A DNA stretch of 64,000 bases, from positions 1 through 64,000 of the forward strand of contig NZ_QLVD01000021.1 of NCBI RefSeq assembly GCF_003352835.1, written 5' to 3'. This stretch comes from Ornithinimicrobium murale (GTDB taxonomy: Bacteria; Actinomycetota; Actinomycetes; Actinomycetales; Dermatophilaceae). Every line of letters starts with the position of its first letter. The first letter of the stretch is position 1. A program made the translations under genes and the position numbers. The notes beneath the pieces were generated by a model. The model was not told where the DNA came from, made no database searches, and saw only the letters and a list, made by a program, of their open reading frames with translations. This document shows positions 38,657 through 47,084 of the stretch, piece after piece.

Positions 38657-39625
38657 TCAGACTGCCGCGCCCTCGGCCGCCCGAGCCAGGCGGCGGGACC
38701 GACCGCTGGAGACGACCGAGTCCACCGACAGGATGATCAGGGCCACCCAGACCAGGCCGAAACCGACCCACCGCGAGGCCGGCATCACCTCGCCCAACAC
38801 GAGCACGCCACCGAGCAACTGCAGCACTGGCGCGGTGAACTGCAGGAGCCCGATGGTGACCAGGGGGACCCGGTGCGCGGCCGCGGCGAAGAGCAGCAGC
38901 GGGACCGCTGTGACAACGCCGGTCAGCACCAGCAAGGTGGTGTGGCCCCCGCCCTGGCCGGTGAAGGTCTGCTGCCCGGTGACGGCCAGCCAGATGACCA
39001 GGCCGATGGCCAGCGGAGCCATGACCACCGTCTCACCGGTCAGCGACTGGACGGCTGACAGCGAGGAGCCGAGGCGCTTCTTGAGCAGGCCGTAGGTCGC
39101 GAAGCTGAACGCCAGGGTCAGTGAGATCCAGGGCAGGGTGCCGTAATTGACGGTGAGGTAGACGCCGGCCACCAGACCGGTGCCGACCGCGACCCACTGC
39201 GCCGGCCGCAGCCGCTCCTGCAGCAGCAGCACCCCCATGGCGACGGTCACCAGCGGGTTCAGGAAGTAGCCCAGGGCCGCTTCGGTCACGTGACCGGACA
39301 TGACGGCCACCGTGTAGACGGTCCAGTTCGTCGCGATCAGCGCCCCGGCGGCCGTCATGGTGAACAGCAGCCGGCGGTCCCGGAACATGTCCAGGGTCCA
39401 GCGCAGCTGCCCGGCCAGCCCCAGCAGTCCCGCACAGATGAGCAGCGACCAGAGCACCCGGTGACCCAGCACCTCCCACGGGGTCGCCGGCACCAGCGCC
39501 GCGAAGTACAACGGGAGGGCACCCCAGAGCAGATAGGCCAGGAAGCCGTATGCCGTGCCGCGCCGGAGCTCGCCGGTCTCCGCCGCGGTGGGTCGGCTCA
39601 CCCCCGCTGCGGTGGGTCGGTTCAC
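38657..39625 (-). CDS. rarD: RarD-type EamA-family transporter
   Basis: A ten-helix drug/metabolite-superfamily permease of 322 residues with the RarD features GFLAYLLWGALPLYF (near residue 27), EVLGHRVLWSL (near 51), NWTVYTVAVMSGHV with EAALGYFLNPL (near 100) and YGLLKKRLG (near 185). RarD proteins are annotated as chloramphenicol-sensitivity or amino-acid-type exporters, and the substrate is not established. The GTG start overlaps the korB stop, so it is translationally coupled to korBA. A link to 2-oxoacid metabolism is possible but unproven. Confidence 0.88.
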   Translation of the reverse strand: MNRPTAAGVSRPTAAETGELRRGTAYGFLAYLLWGALPLYFAALVPATPWEVLGHRVLWSLLICAGLLGLAGQLRWTLDMFRDRRLLFTMTAAGALIATNWTVYTVAVMSGHVTEAALGYFLNPLVTVAMGVLLLQERLRPAQWVAVGTGLVAGVYLTVNYGTLPWISLTLAFSFATYGLLKKRLGSSLSAVQSLTGETVVMAPLAIGLVIWLAVTGQQTFTGQGGGHTTLLVLTGVVTAVPLLLFAAAAHRVPLVTIGLLQFTAPVLQLLGGVLVLGEVMPASRWVGFGLVWVALIILSVDSVVSSGRSRRLARAAEGAAV

Positions 39626-40731
39626 CCCACGGTCCAGGTGTCACCACCGCGCAGCAGCGCTGCCAGGTCGTCCTCGGACGCCGGGCCGCCGGCGGTCGAC
39701 CGCGCGCCCTCCACCTGGGCGCGGACCTGGTCGTCATAGGTCGGTCGGGAGACCGCACGGAAGATCCCCATCGGCAGGTGCGCCATCGACCCGTCGTCCA
39801 GTCGGGAGAGCGCGAAGGCGGCCGAGGGGTCGTCGGCCCCGGTGTCGTGCACCAGGATCGAGGCGGGGTCGACCTCGGACTCGATGGCGACCGCCAGGGT
39901 CCCGTCCTCGCGTCGCACCACGACGTGCTCGGCACCGGAGCGCACCGGCTCGCCGTCGCTCAGGTGCAGCACCCGCGCCCGCTTCTCGTCACGGTCCTTG
40001 AGCAGCTGGAAGGCACCGTCGTTGAAGATCGGGCAGTTCTGGTAGATCTCGACCAGGGAGGTGCCGCGGTGCTCGGCAGCGGCCTTCAGGACGGTGGTCA
40101 GGTGCGCGCGGTCGGAGTCCATGGTGCGCGCCACGAAGGTCGCCTCGGCGCCCAGGGCCAGGGAGACCGGGTTGAACGGCCGGTCGACTGACCCGACCGG
40201 CGTCGACTTGGTGACCGACCCGACATCGGAGGTGGGGGAGTACTGCCCCTTGGTCAGCCCGTAGATCTTGTTGTTGAACAGCAGGATCGTCAGGTTCACG
40301 TTGCGGCGCATCGCGTGGATCAGGTGGTTGCCACCGATGCTCAGGGCGTCACCATCACCGGTGATGACCCACACGGACAGGTCCTCGCGGCTGGTGGCCA
40401 GACCGGTGGCGATGGCGGGGGCACGCCCGTGGATCGAGTGCATCCCGTAGGTGTCGAGGTAGTAGGGGAACCGGGAGGAGCACCCGATGCCGGAGATGAA
40501 GACGATGTTCTCGCGCCGCAGGCCGAGGTCGGGCAGGAAACCCTGGACCGCCGCGAGCACCGCGTAGTCCCCGCAGCCGGGGCACCAGCGCACCTCCTGG
40601 TCCGAGGTGAAGTCCTTCTTGGTCTGTGCCGGGGCGTCCTGGTCCACGCGTGGGACACCACGGGTGCCGGGCAGCGGCAACGGTGTGCTGCCCTGGGCGG
40701 CCTCTCGGGGCGCGTCGGTCTCGGTCGTCAT
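39622..40731 (-). CDS. korB: 2-oxoacid:ferredoxin oxidoreductase, beta subunit
   Basis: Thiamine-diphosphate subunit of a KorAB-type enzyme (2-oxoglutarate + CoA + oxidised ferredoxin to succinyl-CoA). The 369 residues include WCPGCGDY (near residue 49), GIGCSSRFPYY (near 83), the ThDP/Mg motif GDGDALSIGGNH (near 124) with FNNKIYGLTKGQ (near 154), and the late Cys in YQNCPIFND. The first 45 residues are a variable extension. ATGA overlap with korA. In actinobacteria this enzyme can work beside or instead of 2-oxoglutarate dehydrogenase. The exact oxoacid is inferred from similarity. Confidence 0.9.
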   Translation of the reverse strand: MTTETDAPREAAQGSTPLPLPGTRGVPRVDQDAPAQTKKDFTSDQEVRWCPGCGDYAVLAAVQGFLPDLGLRRENIVFISGIGCSSRFPYYLDTYGMHSIHGRAPAIATGLATSREDLSVWVITGDGDALSIGGNHLIHAMRRNVNLTILLFNNKIYGLTKGQYSPTSDVGSVTKSTPVGSVDRPFNPVSLALGAEATFVARTMDSDRAHLTTVLKAAAEHRGTSLVEIYQNCPIFNDGAFQLLKDRDEKRARVLHLSDGEPVRSGAEHVVVRREDGTLAVAIESEVDPASILVHDTGADDPSAAFALSRLDDGSMAHLPMGIFRAVSRPTYDDQVRAQVEGARSTAGGPASEDDLAALLRGGDTWTVG

Positions 40732-42611
40732 GACGGCACTCCTTCCAGAGTCTGCGCGACGGCCGTGTGGAGCACCTCGGCCAGGTCGGCGGCGGGGAAC
40801 GGCAGGCCGCGCACAGCGGTGTGCGACTGCACGTCCACCAGGTAGGTCCCGCGCAGCAGCAGCGCCAGCTGCCCGAGGTTCATCTCCGGCACGACCACGT
40901 GGTCGTACGCCCGGAGCACCTCGCCGAGGTTGCGCGGGAACGGGTTGAGGTGACGCAGGTGGGCCTGCGCAACGGGGGTCCCGGCCGCCCGGACCAGGCG
41001 GGTGGCGGCGGCGATCGGGCCGTAGGTCGAGCCCCAGCCGAGCACCAGCACGCGGGCCTCGCCGGACGGGTCCTCGACCTGGAGGTCCGGGATCGTGTCG
41101 GCGATGCCGTCGATCTTGCCCTGCCTCAGCCGCGTCATCCGGTCGTGGTTGTCGGGGTCGTAGGAGATGTGGCCGGTGACGTCGGCCTTCTCGATGCCGC
41201 CGATGCGGTGCTCCAGGCCCGCCGTGCCGGGCACGGCCCAGGGGCGGGCCAGTGTCTGCGGGTCGCGGAGGAACGGGTGGAAGACCGGCGCGCCGTCGTC
41301 GTCCGTGTCATTGGGCCCGGTGGCGAAATCGACGTCCAGCTCCGGCAGGTCCTTCAGGCTCGGCACCCGCCACGGCTCCGAGCCGTTGGCCAGGTAGCCG
41401 TCGGAGAGCACGATCACAGGGGTCCGGTAGGTGGTGGCGATGCGCACCGCCTCGAGGGCGATGTCGAAGCAGTCCGAGGGCGACTGTGGCGCGACGACGG
41501 CGACCGGGGACTCCCCGTTGCGGCCGTGGATCGCCTGCAGCAGGTCGGACTGCTCGGTCTTGGTCGGCAGCCCGGTGCTCGGCCCGCCCCGCTGGATGTC
41601 CAGGATGACGAGCGGCAGCTCCGTGGACACCCCGAGCCCGATGGTCTCGGCCTTGAGCGCCAGGCCCGGTCCAGAGGTGGAGGTGACGCCTAGTGCGCCA
41701 CCGAAGCTCGCGCCCAGGGCCATGCCGACCGCGCCGATCTCGTCCTCGGCCTGCAGGGTGGTCACGTCATAACGCTTCATCCCGGACAGGGTGTGCAGGA
41801 TGTCCGAGGCCGGGGTGATCGGATAACTGCCCAGGACCATCGGCAGCCCGGCCCGCTGGGCGGCGGTCACCAGACCCAGGGCCATCGCGGCGTTGCCGGT
41901 GATCGTGCGATAGGTGCCGGGCGGCATCGTGGCAGGTGCGACCTCGAAGCGCACCGCGAAGTCCTCGGTCGTCTCGCCGTAGTTGTAACCGGCCCGCAGT
42001 GCCGTCAGGTTGGCCTCGAGGATCTCCGGCGCCTTGGCGAACTTGGCGCGGAGGAAGGCCTCGGTGCCCTCTAGCGGGCGGGAGTACATCCAGGACAGCA
42101 GGCCGAGGGCCAGCATGTTCTTGGCCCGCTCCTTCTCCTTGCGGGTCAGCCCGAACTCGGCCAGCGCCTCCACCGTGATGGAGGTCAGGGCGATCTCGTG
42201 CACGTGCCAGGACTCCAGGCTGCCGTCCGCGACCGGGCTCGCGTCATAACCGACCTTGGCCAGGTTGCGCTTGGAGAACTCATCGGTGTTGACGATGATC
42301 GTGCTGCCCCGCGGCAGGTCGGGCAGGTTGGCCTTGAGGGCTGCCGGGTTCATCGCGACGAGGACGTCCGGTCGGTCCCCGGGGGTGAGCACGGCGTGGT
42401 CGGCGAAGTGCAACTGGAAGCTGGAGACGCCGGGCAGGGTGCCGGCGGGAGCGCGGATCTCGGCTGGGAAGTTAGGCAGGGTGGACAGGTCGTTGCCCAG
42501 GGCCGCAGTCTCGGAGGTGAACCGATCACCGGTCAACTGCATCCCGTCGCCCGAGTCGCCGGCAAACCGGATCACGACACGGTCCAACCGTTGCAGAGGC
42601 TTGCTGCTCAT
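40728..42611 (-). CDS. korA: 2-oxoacid:ferredoxin oxidoreductase, fused gamma-alpha subunit
   Basis: Partner of KorB, 627 residues. The gamma domain comes first (residues about 10-195; FAGDSGDGMQLTGDRF near 13, FPAEIRAPAGTLPG near 48). The alpha (pyrimidine-binding) domain follows (about 210-620; GNAAMALGLVTAAQRAG near 240, YPITPASDILH near 265, AEDEIGAVGMALGASFGG near 291). This fused order is typical of KorA in actinobacteria. ATG start at 42611. The 97-bp region shared with the divergent lipoprotein gene contains an iron-box-like sequence. The reduced ferredoxin it makes may feed the second nuo complex. Confidence 0.9.
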   Translation of the reverse strand: MSSKPLQRLDRVVIRFAGDSGDGMQLTGDRFTSETAALGNDLSTLPNFPAEIRAPAGTLPGVSSFQLHFADHAVLTPGDRPDVLVAMNPAALKANLPDLPRGSTIIVNTDEFSKRNLAKVGYDASPVADGSLESWHVHEIALTSITVEALAEFGLTRKEKERAKNMLALGLLSWMYSRPLEGTEAFLRAKFAKAPEILEANLTALRAGYNYGETTEDFAVRFEVAPATMPPGTYRTITGNAAMALGLVTAAQRAGLPMVLGSYPITPASDILHTLSGMKRYDVTTLQAEDEIGAVGMALGASFGGALGVTSTSGPGLALKAETIGLGVSTELPLVILDIQRGGPSTGLPTKTEQSDLLQAIHGRNGESPVAVVAPQSPSDCFDIALEAVRIATTYRTPVIVLSDGYLANGSEPWRVPSLKDLPELDVDFATGPNDTDDDGAPVFHPFLRDPQTLARPWAVPGTAGLEHRIGGIEKADVTGHISYDPDNHDRMTRLRQGKIDGIADTIPDLQVEDPSGEARVLVLGWGSTYGPIAAATRLVRAAGTPVAQAHLRHLNPFPRNLGEVLRAYDHVVVPEMNLGQLALLLRGTYLVDVQSHTAVRGLPFPAADLAEVLHTAVAQTLEGVPS

Positions 42612-42642
42612 GCGGCGAAAGTCACCAAATCTCGTCTCGTAG

Positions 42643-42661
42643 TTAGGTCTGCCTCACCATC
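42643..42661. promoter_or_regulatory. DtxR/IdeR-like box upstream of korA
   Basis: TTAGGTCTGCCTCACCATC matches 14 of 19 positions of TWAGGTWAGSCTWACCTWA. On the other strand its core, GGTGAGGCA, is identical to that of the box in front of nuoA. It lies 32 bp from the korA start. Borderline match. Confidence 0.35.
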
Positions 42662-42695
42662 GTAGGCCCGTTCCGTCATGGGAGTGCCTTCTGGC

Positions 42696-42701
42696 TAGGG
42701 T
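42696..42701 (+). promoter_or_regulatory. Leaderless -10 element
   Basis: TAGGGT is followed after 7 nt by the ATG at 42709. No ribosome-binding site is present. The spacing predicts transcription beginning at or beside the start codon. Confidence 0.5.
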
Positions 42702-42708
42702 CTGTGTG

Positions 42709-44130
42709 ATGAGGGGAACAACCGCGGTCGTCTGTGCCGCACTGCTGGTGGCGGCAGGCTGCAGCGCTGACCGCGAGACGGACCAGCAGAGGGCCGCCGC
42801 CGATACGACGCAGACCTCCACTGCGCCCGCGTCGGCGTCCACGGTTCCGGAGCCGGTCGCCGACCTCGGGTCCCTGGACGGCGCACTGCGGGAGCAGAGC
42901 CAGTGGGTGCTGGACCAGCTGGCTCCGGAGGCCACCGGGCCGAGCGCCACGGAGGCAGCAGATCGGTTCTCCTCCACCTTCCTCACGCAGGTGCGGGCCG
43001 ACCAGCTCGAGCCGGTGTTCGCCACCTTCCGCGAGGGCACGCCGTTGGCCCTCACCGGTGTCGGTCAGGTCCAGGAGTCACCGGGCGGGGGATCGGGCAC
43101 CCAGCTGACGCTCGCCGGTGACCGCTCGGTTCGGGTGTCGATCAGCGTGGACACCGACGGACTGATCTCCGGCCTGTTGCTGCAGCCGGGGCCCCCGACC
43201 GACCTGCCCGAGCTCACCTCGTGGAGTGAGCTCGACGAGGAGCTCGCCGCCCTCGGCGGCACGGCGCGGGTGTTCGTCGGCGAGGTCACTGACGGCACCT
43301 GCAGTCAGCTCCACGTGACCGGAGGCCAGGCGCAACCGGTGCCGTCGGGGTCGGCCTTCAAGCTCATCGTGCTCGCAGCAGTGGTGGAGGCCGTCGAGGA
43401 CGGCGACCTGGCGTGGGACGAGGACCTGACGATCACCGCGAAGCTCAAGAGTCTGCCCAGCGGGGAGTTGCAGAACCGGGAGGACGGGTCCACGGTCCCC
43501 GTCCGGGAAGCGGCCGGGCTGATGATCTCCGTCAGCGACAACACTGCCACCGACCTGCTCATGGAGGCCGTGGGCGCAGAGCGGCTGCGGGCGATGGTCG
43601 AGCGGATCTCCGACGACCCGGACCGGCTGACTCCACTGCTCAGCACACGCCAGTTCTTCCAGCTCGGGTGGAACGCGCCGGAGGTCCGGGAGCAGTGGGC
43701 AGGCGCAGGTGCCGCCGAGCGGCAGGCACTGCTGGAGGACCTGCCGACCGACCTGGGTGCGCTGCGGGACAACCCGTTCGCGGTCACCGAGGTCACCTGG
43801 CCGGAAGGGGTGGGGTGGTTTCTCACCGGCGAGGAACTCTGCTCGGCCCACGCGGTGCTGCAGCAGCAGGCCGGGACCGAGGCCGGGCAGCCGGTGCGGG
43901 AGATCCTCAGCGCGAACCCCGGCCTGCCCCCGCCGGAGGCAGCCACCTACCAGGGGTTCAAGGGCGGGTCGGCGCCCGGAGTGCTCGCCTACAGCTTCTA
44001 TCTGGAGTCCGAGGAGATCACTCCTGGCCGGGTGCTGACCGTCCAGGTCTCCCACGAGCGGGCGATCATGCCCACCAGCTTCACCGAGCTCACCCAGGCA
44101 GGGCTTCAGCTGTTGGCCACGGCGCCATGA
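42709..44130 (+). CDS. Lipoprotein with beta-lactamase-like serine hydrolase domain
   Basis: A 473-residue exported lipoprotein: a short signal peptide ends in the lipobox LLVAAGC (Cys near residue 18). Residues about 60-165 form an N-terminal domain like that of ORF12/LpqF-type proteins. The rest is a class A beta-lactamase/PBP fold with SxxK in SGSAFKLIVLAAV (near 219), SDN in SVSDNTATDLL (near 281) and KGGS in FKGGSAPGVLAY (near 422). I cannot identify the Glu166 of true beta-lactamases, so an esterase or peptidase acting on the envelope is as likely as drug resistance. ATG 42709 was preferred over the adjacent GTG because of the leaderless -10. Its stop overlaps the AAA ATPase start. Confidence 0.8.
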   Translation: MRGTTAVVCAALLVAAGCSADRETDQQRAAADTTQTSTAPASASTVPEPVADLGSLDGALREQSQWVLDQLAPEATGPSATEAADRFSSTFLTQVRADQLEPVFATFREGTPLALTGVGQVQESPGGGSGTQLTLAGDRSVRVSISVDTDGLISGLLLQPGPPTDLPELTSWSELDEELAALGGTARVFVGEVTDGTCSQLHVTGGQAQPVPSGSAFKLIVLAAVVEAVEDGDLAWDEDLTITAKLKSLPSGELQNREDGSTVPVREAAGLMISVSDNTATDLLMEAVGAERLRAMVERISDDPDRLTPLLSTRQFFQLGWNAPEVREQWAGAGAAERQALLEDLPTDLGALRDNPFAVTEVTWPEGVGWFLTGEELCSAHAVLQQQAGTEAGQPVREILSANPGLPPPEAATYQGFKGGSAPGVLAYSFYLESEEITPGRVLTVQVSHERAIMPTSFTELTQAGLQLLATAP

Positions 44131-45287
44131 TCCGCACGATCGCGGTCCACGGATACCGCTCAGTCCGGGACCTCACCCTCGAGCTCGACGGCTTCGACAT
44201 CGTCACCGGGGCCAACGGCGTCGGCAAGTCCAACCTCTACCGCGCCCTGCGGCTGCTCGCAGGATGCGCCGATGGGTCGGTCATCAGCACGATCGCCCGG
44301 GACGGAGGCCTGGCGTCGCTGCTCTGGGCAGGCATGGAGCAGCCCTCCAGGGATGTGGTCGCCGGTCGCGCGCGTGCCCAGGGGACGGTCCGCCGAGGGC
44401 CGGTGAGTCTCCGGCTCGGCTATGCCAGCGATGCGCTCGGCTATCTCGTCGATCTCGGAATCCCGCCACCCGGGCACAGCCCCTTCGTCAATGACCCCGA
44501 GGTCAAGGTGGAGCAGATCTTCCACGGTGCGGTGGCCCGTCCTGGCAGTCTGCTCGTCGACCGACGGGGCCAGGTTGTGCGCGTGCGTGATGAGGCCTGG
44601 CGCACTCTGGACTGGCAGATGCTGCCCCAGCAGTCTGTCCTCGCGGAGGCGGTCGGGCTGGAGGCTGCGCCCGAGATCGCCACCGTGCGTGACGGCATTC
44701 GCTCCTGGCGGTTCTATGACCACGTCCGGACCGACGCGGAGTCACCCGCCAGGCAACCGTGCATCGGCACCGTCTCACCAGTCCTCGATGCCGACGGCGC
44801 CAACCTGGGGGCGGCGCTCGCGACCATCGAGTTCCAGGGTGACCGCGAGGGAGTGGCTGCTGCCGTGGAGGACGCCTTCCCCGGGTGCACTCTCGCGGTC
44901 GACTCCTCAGACGACGGCCGGATCCACGTCCGACTGCGCCAGCCCGGCCTGCTCCGGCCGCTGAGCACCGCAGAGCTCTCCGACGGCACGCTGCGTTATC
45001 TCCTCCTGGTGGCCGCACTGCTGACCACCCGGCCGCCTGGTCTCATGGTGCTCAATGAACCGGAGACCAGCCTGCACCGCGACCTGCTGCCGGCGCTGGC
45101 CGGACTCATCGCGCGGGCGGCCCGCACCACCCAGGTCATCGTGGTGACGCACGCCCCCGAGCTGATCCTCGCCCTAGCGGCACACGGCGCGCGCCGTCAC
45201 GAGCTGGTCAAGGATCCTGGCGGGACGTCCGTGGCCGGTGCAGGCGGCCTGCTGGACGGCGCCCGGTGGGCCTGGCCGACCCGCTGA
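44127..45287 (+). CDS. AAA-family (RecF/OLD-like) ATPase
   Basis: A 386-residue ABC/SMC-type ATPase. Walker A is GANGVGKSNLYRAL (near residue 32). LSTAELSDGTLRYLLL (near 278) serves as signature/Q-loop region. Walker B is LMVLNEPETSLH (near 307), with VIVVTHAPEL as the switch histidine. The middle 200 residues replace a coiled coil and are not recognised. There is no TOPRIM nuclease domain, unlike OLD. Related proteins are found in phage-defence and repair contexts, but here it is simply coupled (ATGA) to the lipoprotein gene. Its role is unknown. It is convergent with the SGNH-like gene, 20 nt away. Confidence 0.78.
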   Translation: MIRTIAVHGYRSVRDLTLELDGFDIVTGANGVGKSNLYRALRLLAGCADGSVISTIARDGGLASLLWAGMEQPSRDVVAGRARAQGTVRRGPVSLRLGYASDALGYLVDLGIPPPGHSPFVNDPEVKVEQIFHGAVARPGSLLVDRRGQVVRVRDEAWRTLDWQMLPQQSVLAEAVGLEAAPEIATVRDGIRSWRFYDHVRTDAESPARQPCIGTVSPVLDADGANLGAALATIEFQGDREGVAAAVEDAFPGCTLAVDSSDDGRIHVRLRQPGLLRPLSTAELSDGTLRYLLLVAALLTTRPPGLMVLNEPETSLHRDLLPALAGLIARAARTTQVIVVTHAPELILALAAHGARRHELVKDPGGTSVAGAGGLLDGARWAWPTR

Positions 45288-45307
45288 GGGGGCTGGGGCC
45301 GCCTGGC

Positions 45308-46579
45308 TCACAGGCGACGCAACAGCTCCAGGACAACGTGCGGCAGCCCGCCCGGAGGGTCATCCGGGTCGAACGTGACGGTCGGCTCGGTCGGCTCCGG
45401 CTCCGATGTCGTTGACGTGGGAGGCGGCTCCACCGTGGGCGGGGACGTCAGCGACGGCGGAGGCGTCGTGGTGGGCTCCGGGTCGCTCGTCGGATCCGGT
45501 GCGGTCGTGGGTTCTGGGTCGCTCGTCGGAGGAGGCGTGTAGGGCGGAGGTGTGTACGGGGGTGGTGTGTAGGGCGGTGGGTCCGCCGGGGGCGGGGTGT
45601 CGGACGGCTCCTCGACCGGCGGCTCCTCGACGGGAGGCTCGATGGGCTGGGTCGCGGTCGGCAGGGTCGGCGGCAGGATCTCCGGGGGCGTCGTGGGGTC
45701 GACCGCCGCCAACTCCACGCCGAAGGTCTCGTGCTGCACGATCTCGGCCCAGCGGGCAGCACCGGCCAGGTTGACCGACAGCGGATCGCGGGTGGAGACC
45801 GTCAACGCGGTGAGCTCCTCGTCCTCGAAGACCTCCGCGACGTCGATGACCGAGGCGTCCGCGTCCTGCGCCCACTCGCGGGTCAGGTCGGTGAGCTGCT
45901 CGGCCCCATCCTGTCGCGGGGGCTGCACCACGGCATACACCTCGGCCCCGGTCGAGTCCTCCAGCGCGTCCCAGAGCTCATCGAGACCCTCCTCGAGGTC
46001 CTCGTCGGTGTTGGACCGCCCGAAGTTGAGCAGCACCAGATCGGTGCCCTGGGGCAGGTAGGCGCCGAGTCGCTCGGCGGCATAGTCCGGCGTGCCGCCG
46101 ACCAGACTGGCGTTGAAGATGCTCACCGATGACTCGCCGTTCCCGAGGAGCGTCGGCTCACCGAACTGGGTCGGGTCACTCACAGTGGGCGTGAGGTACT
46201 CGACGGTGCGCTCGGTCGCCAGCAGCTCCGCCCAGGCGCGCACCCAGTCGGCCGGGTCGGTGCCGGTCTGGTCGCCCAGCACGACGACCGTCAGGTCCTC
46301 GCCCTCGGTGAACCGCTCGCTGAGGTCCGGCTCGCTGGCCGTCTGCCGGGACACGTCCGGTGAGGGCAGCGGTGCCAGCGTGGGGCTGCCGGTGCGGGAG
46401 GCGGTGTCCTGGACGGCGTCGGGCTCGGGTCCCACGCTGGTCGGGGCAGCGTCATCGGGATTGAACAGGTCGGAAACGGTCCGGTTGGACGTCGCCATGA
46501 CGAGTGCTGCGACCAACAGAATGTTGATCAGAATGATGACCAGCCCCAGGCTGGCACCACGGACTCTGCGCGTCGTCAC
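45308..46579 (-). CDS. Membrane-anchored SGNH-like protein with Pro-rich tail
   Basis: A 423-residue protein with one N-terminal transmembrane helix (residues about 9-30), then an extracytoplasmic region. Residues about 95-270 resemble an SGNH-hydrolase fold: LTVVVLGDQTGTDPADW, where GDQ stands in for the GDS of active enzymes, then LVLLNFGRSNTD and VYAVVQPPR. The C-terminal 130 residues are low complexity: PPVEEPPVEEP, three PPPYT units, then Pro/Thr/Ser/Glu repeats that could span the cell wall. The GTG start at 46579 has no strong Shine-Dalgarno. Its position beside polysaccharide genes suggests a role in envelope glycan modification, but loss of the catalytic Ser would make it non-enzymatic. 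The fold call is tentative. Confidence 0.65.
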   Translation of the reverse strand: MTTRRVRGASLGLVIILINILLVAALVMATSNRTVSDLFNPDDAAPTSVGPEPDAVQDTASRTGSPTLAPLPSPDVSRQTASEPDLSERFTEGEDLTVVVLGDQTGTDPADWVRAWAELLATERTVEYLTPTVSDPTQFGEPTLLGNGESSVSIFNASLVGGTPDYAAERLGAYLPQGTDLVLLNFGRSNTDEDLEEGLDELWDALEDSTGAEVYAVVQPPRQDGAEQLTDLTREWAQDADASVIDVAEVFEDEELTALTVSTRDPLSVNLAGAARWAEIVQHETFGVELAAVDPTTPPEILPPTLPTATQPIEPPVEEPPVEEPSDTPPPADPPPYTPPPYTPPPYTPPPTSDPEPTTAPDPTSDPEPTTTPPPSLTSPPTVEPPPTSTTSEPEPTEPTVTFDPDDPPGGLPHVVLELLRRL

Positions 46580-47084
46580 CTGTTAATCGTCTCTCATGAT
46601 CACAAAAACCCCACGGATGAGCGTAGCGCAGGAGTGGCGCCGACGGCACATTCCGACTCGTAGCGGACGCCGTCTCGTGGTGCAGGTGAGACGCACGACA
46701 CGTGGGCCAACCGGGCGCACCACTGGCGTCCCGGGCGCCCCGTATGGCGAAATCCCGCCCAGGCGTGGGGTCTGCATTCGGTGCTGCCCAGCGTTGGGCT
46801 CTGCTCTTGATGCGCTATATGGCACCACCAGCAGAGCGCAGTGGCCGTGCCGCGCACGATGCAGAGCGCAGTGGCCGTGCCGCAGCAACTGACACACGAG
46901 CAGGCGGTCCGAACCTCCCCAAATTGTGCGAGGGCGGTCCGCGGTTTACGCCGCCAACATCAGTTGAGCCTCACCACTCCGGGGCCACAGAGCCCGGCAG
47001 CAGGGCAAGGCACCACCCACTTGAGCATTCCCGGGACACAGGTGGACCTATGCACAGCCCAATCGCCCCGTGGTCAGCGATTCC
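46580..47084. other. Non-coding region with element B
   Basis: This 505-bp gap lies between the start of the SGNH-like gene and the stop of the ABC ATPase gene. It contains a 6-bp-arm hairpin, CGTCTC...GAGACG, around 46670-46692, and the palindromic array element B (46764-46883). I see no supported gene; short open frames on both strands are built from the repeats. The last 200 bp show nothing recognisable. Confidence 0.65.
46764..46883 (-). repeat. Palindromic repeat array, element B
   Basis: Inverted copy of element A. The 40-bp core (46798-46837) has perfect outer arms GCTCTGCT/AGCAGAGC around a CTATATGG centre. Outside it, a 23-bp sequence beginning GCAGAGCGCAGTGG is repeated exactly at 46831 and 46861 (30-bp spacing). 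GCGTKGGG-TCTGC-like half-sites end at 46775 and 46804 (29-bp spacing). Read on the minus strand, 32 of 40 core bases match element A, and the eighth base pair of the arm is A-T in A but T-A in B. Confidence 0.85.

Noticed and set aside
46596-46892. Open frames on both strands across element B
   Set aside because: They coincide with the palindromic repeats, have no ribosome-binding site, and show no protein family features.
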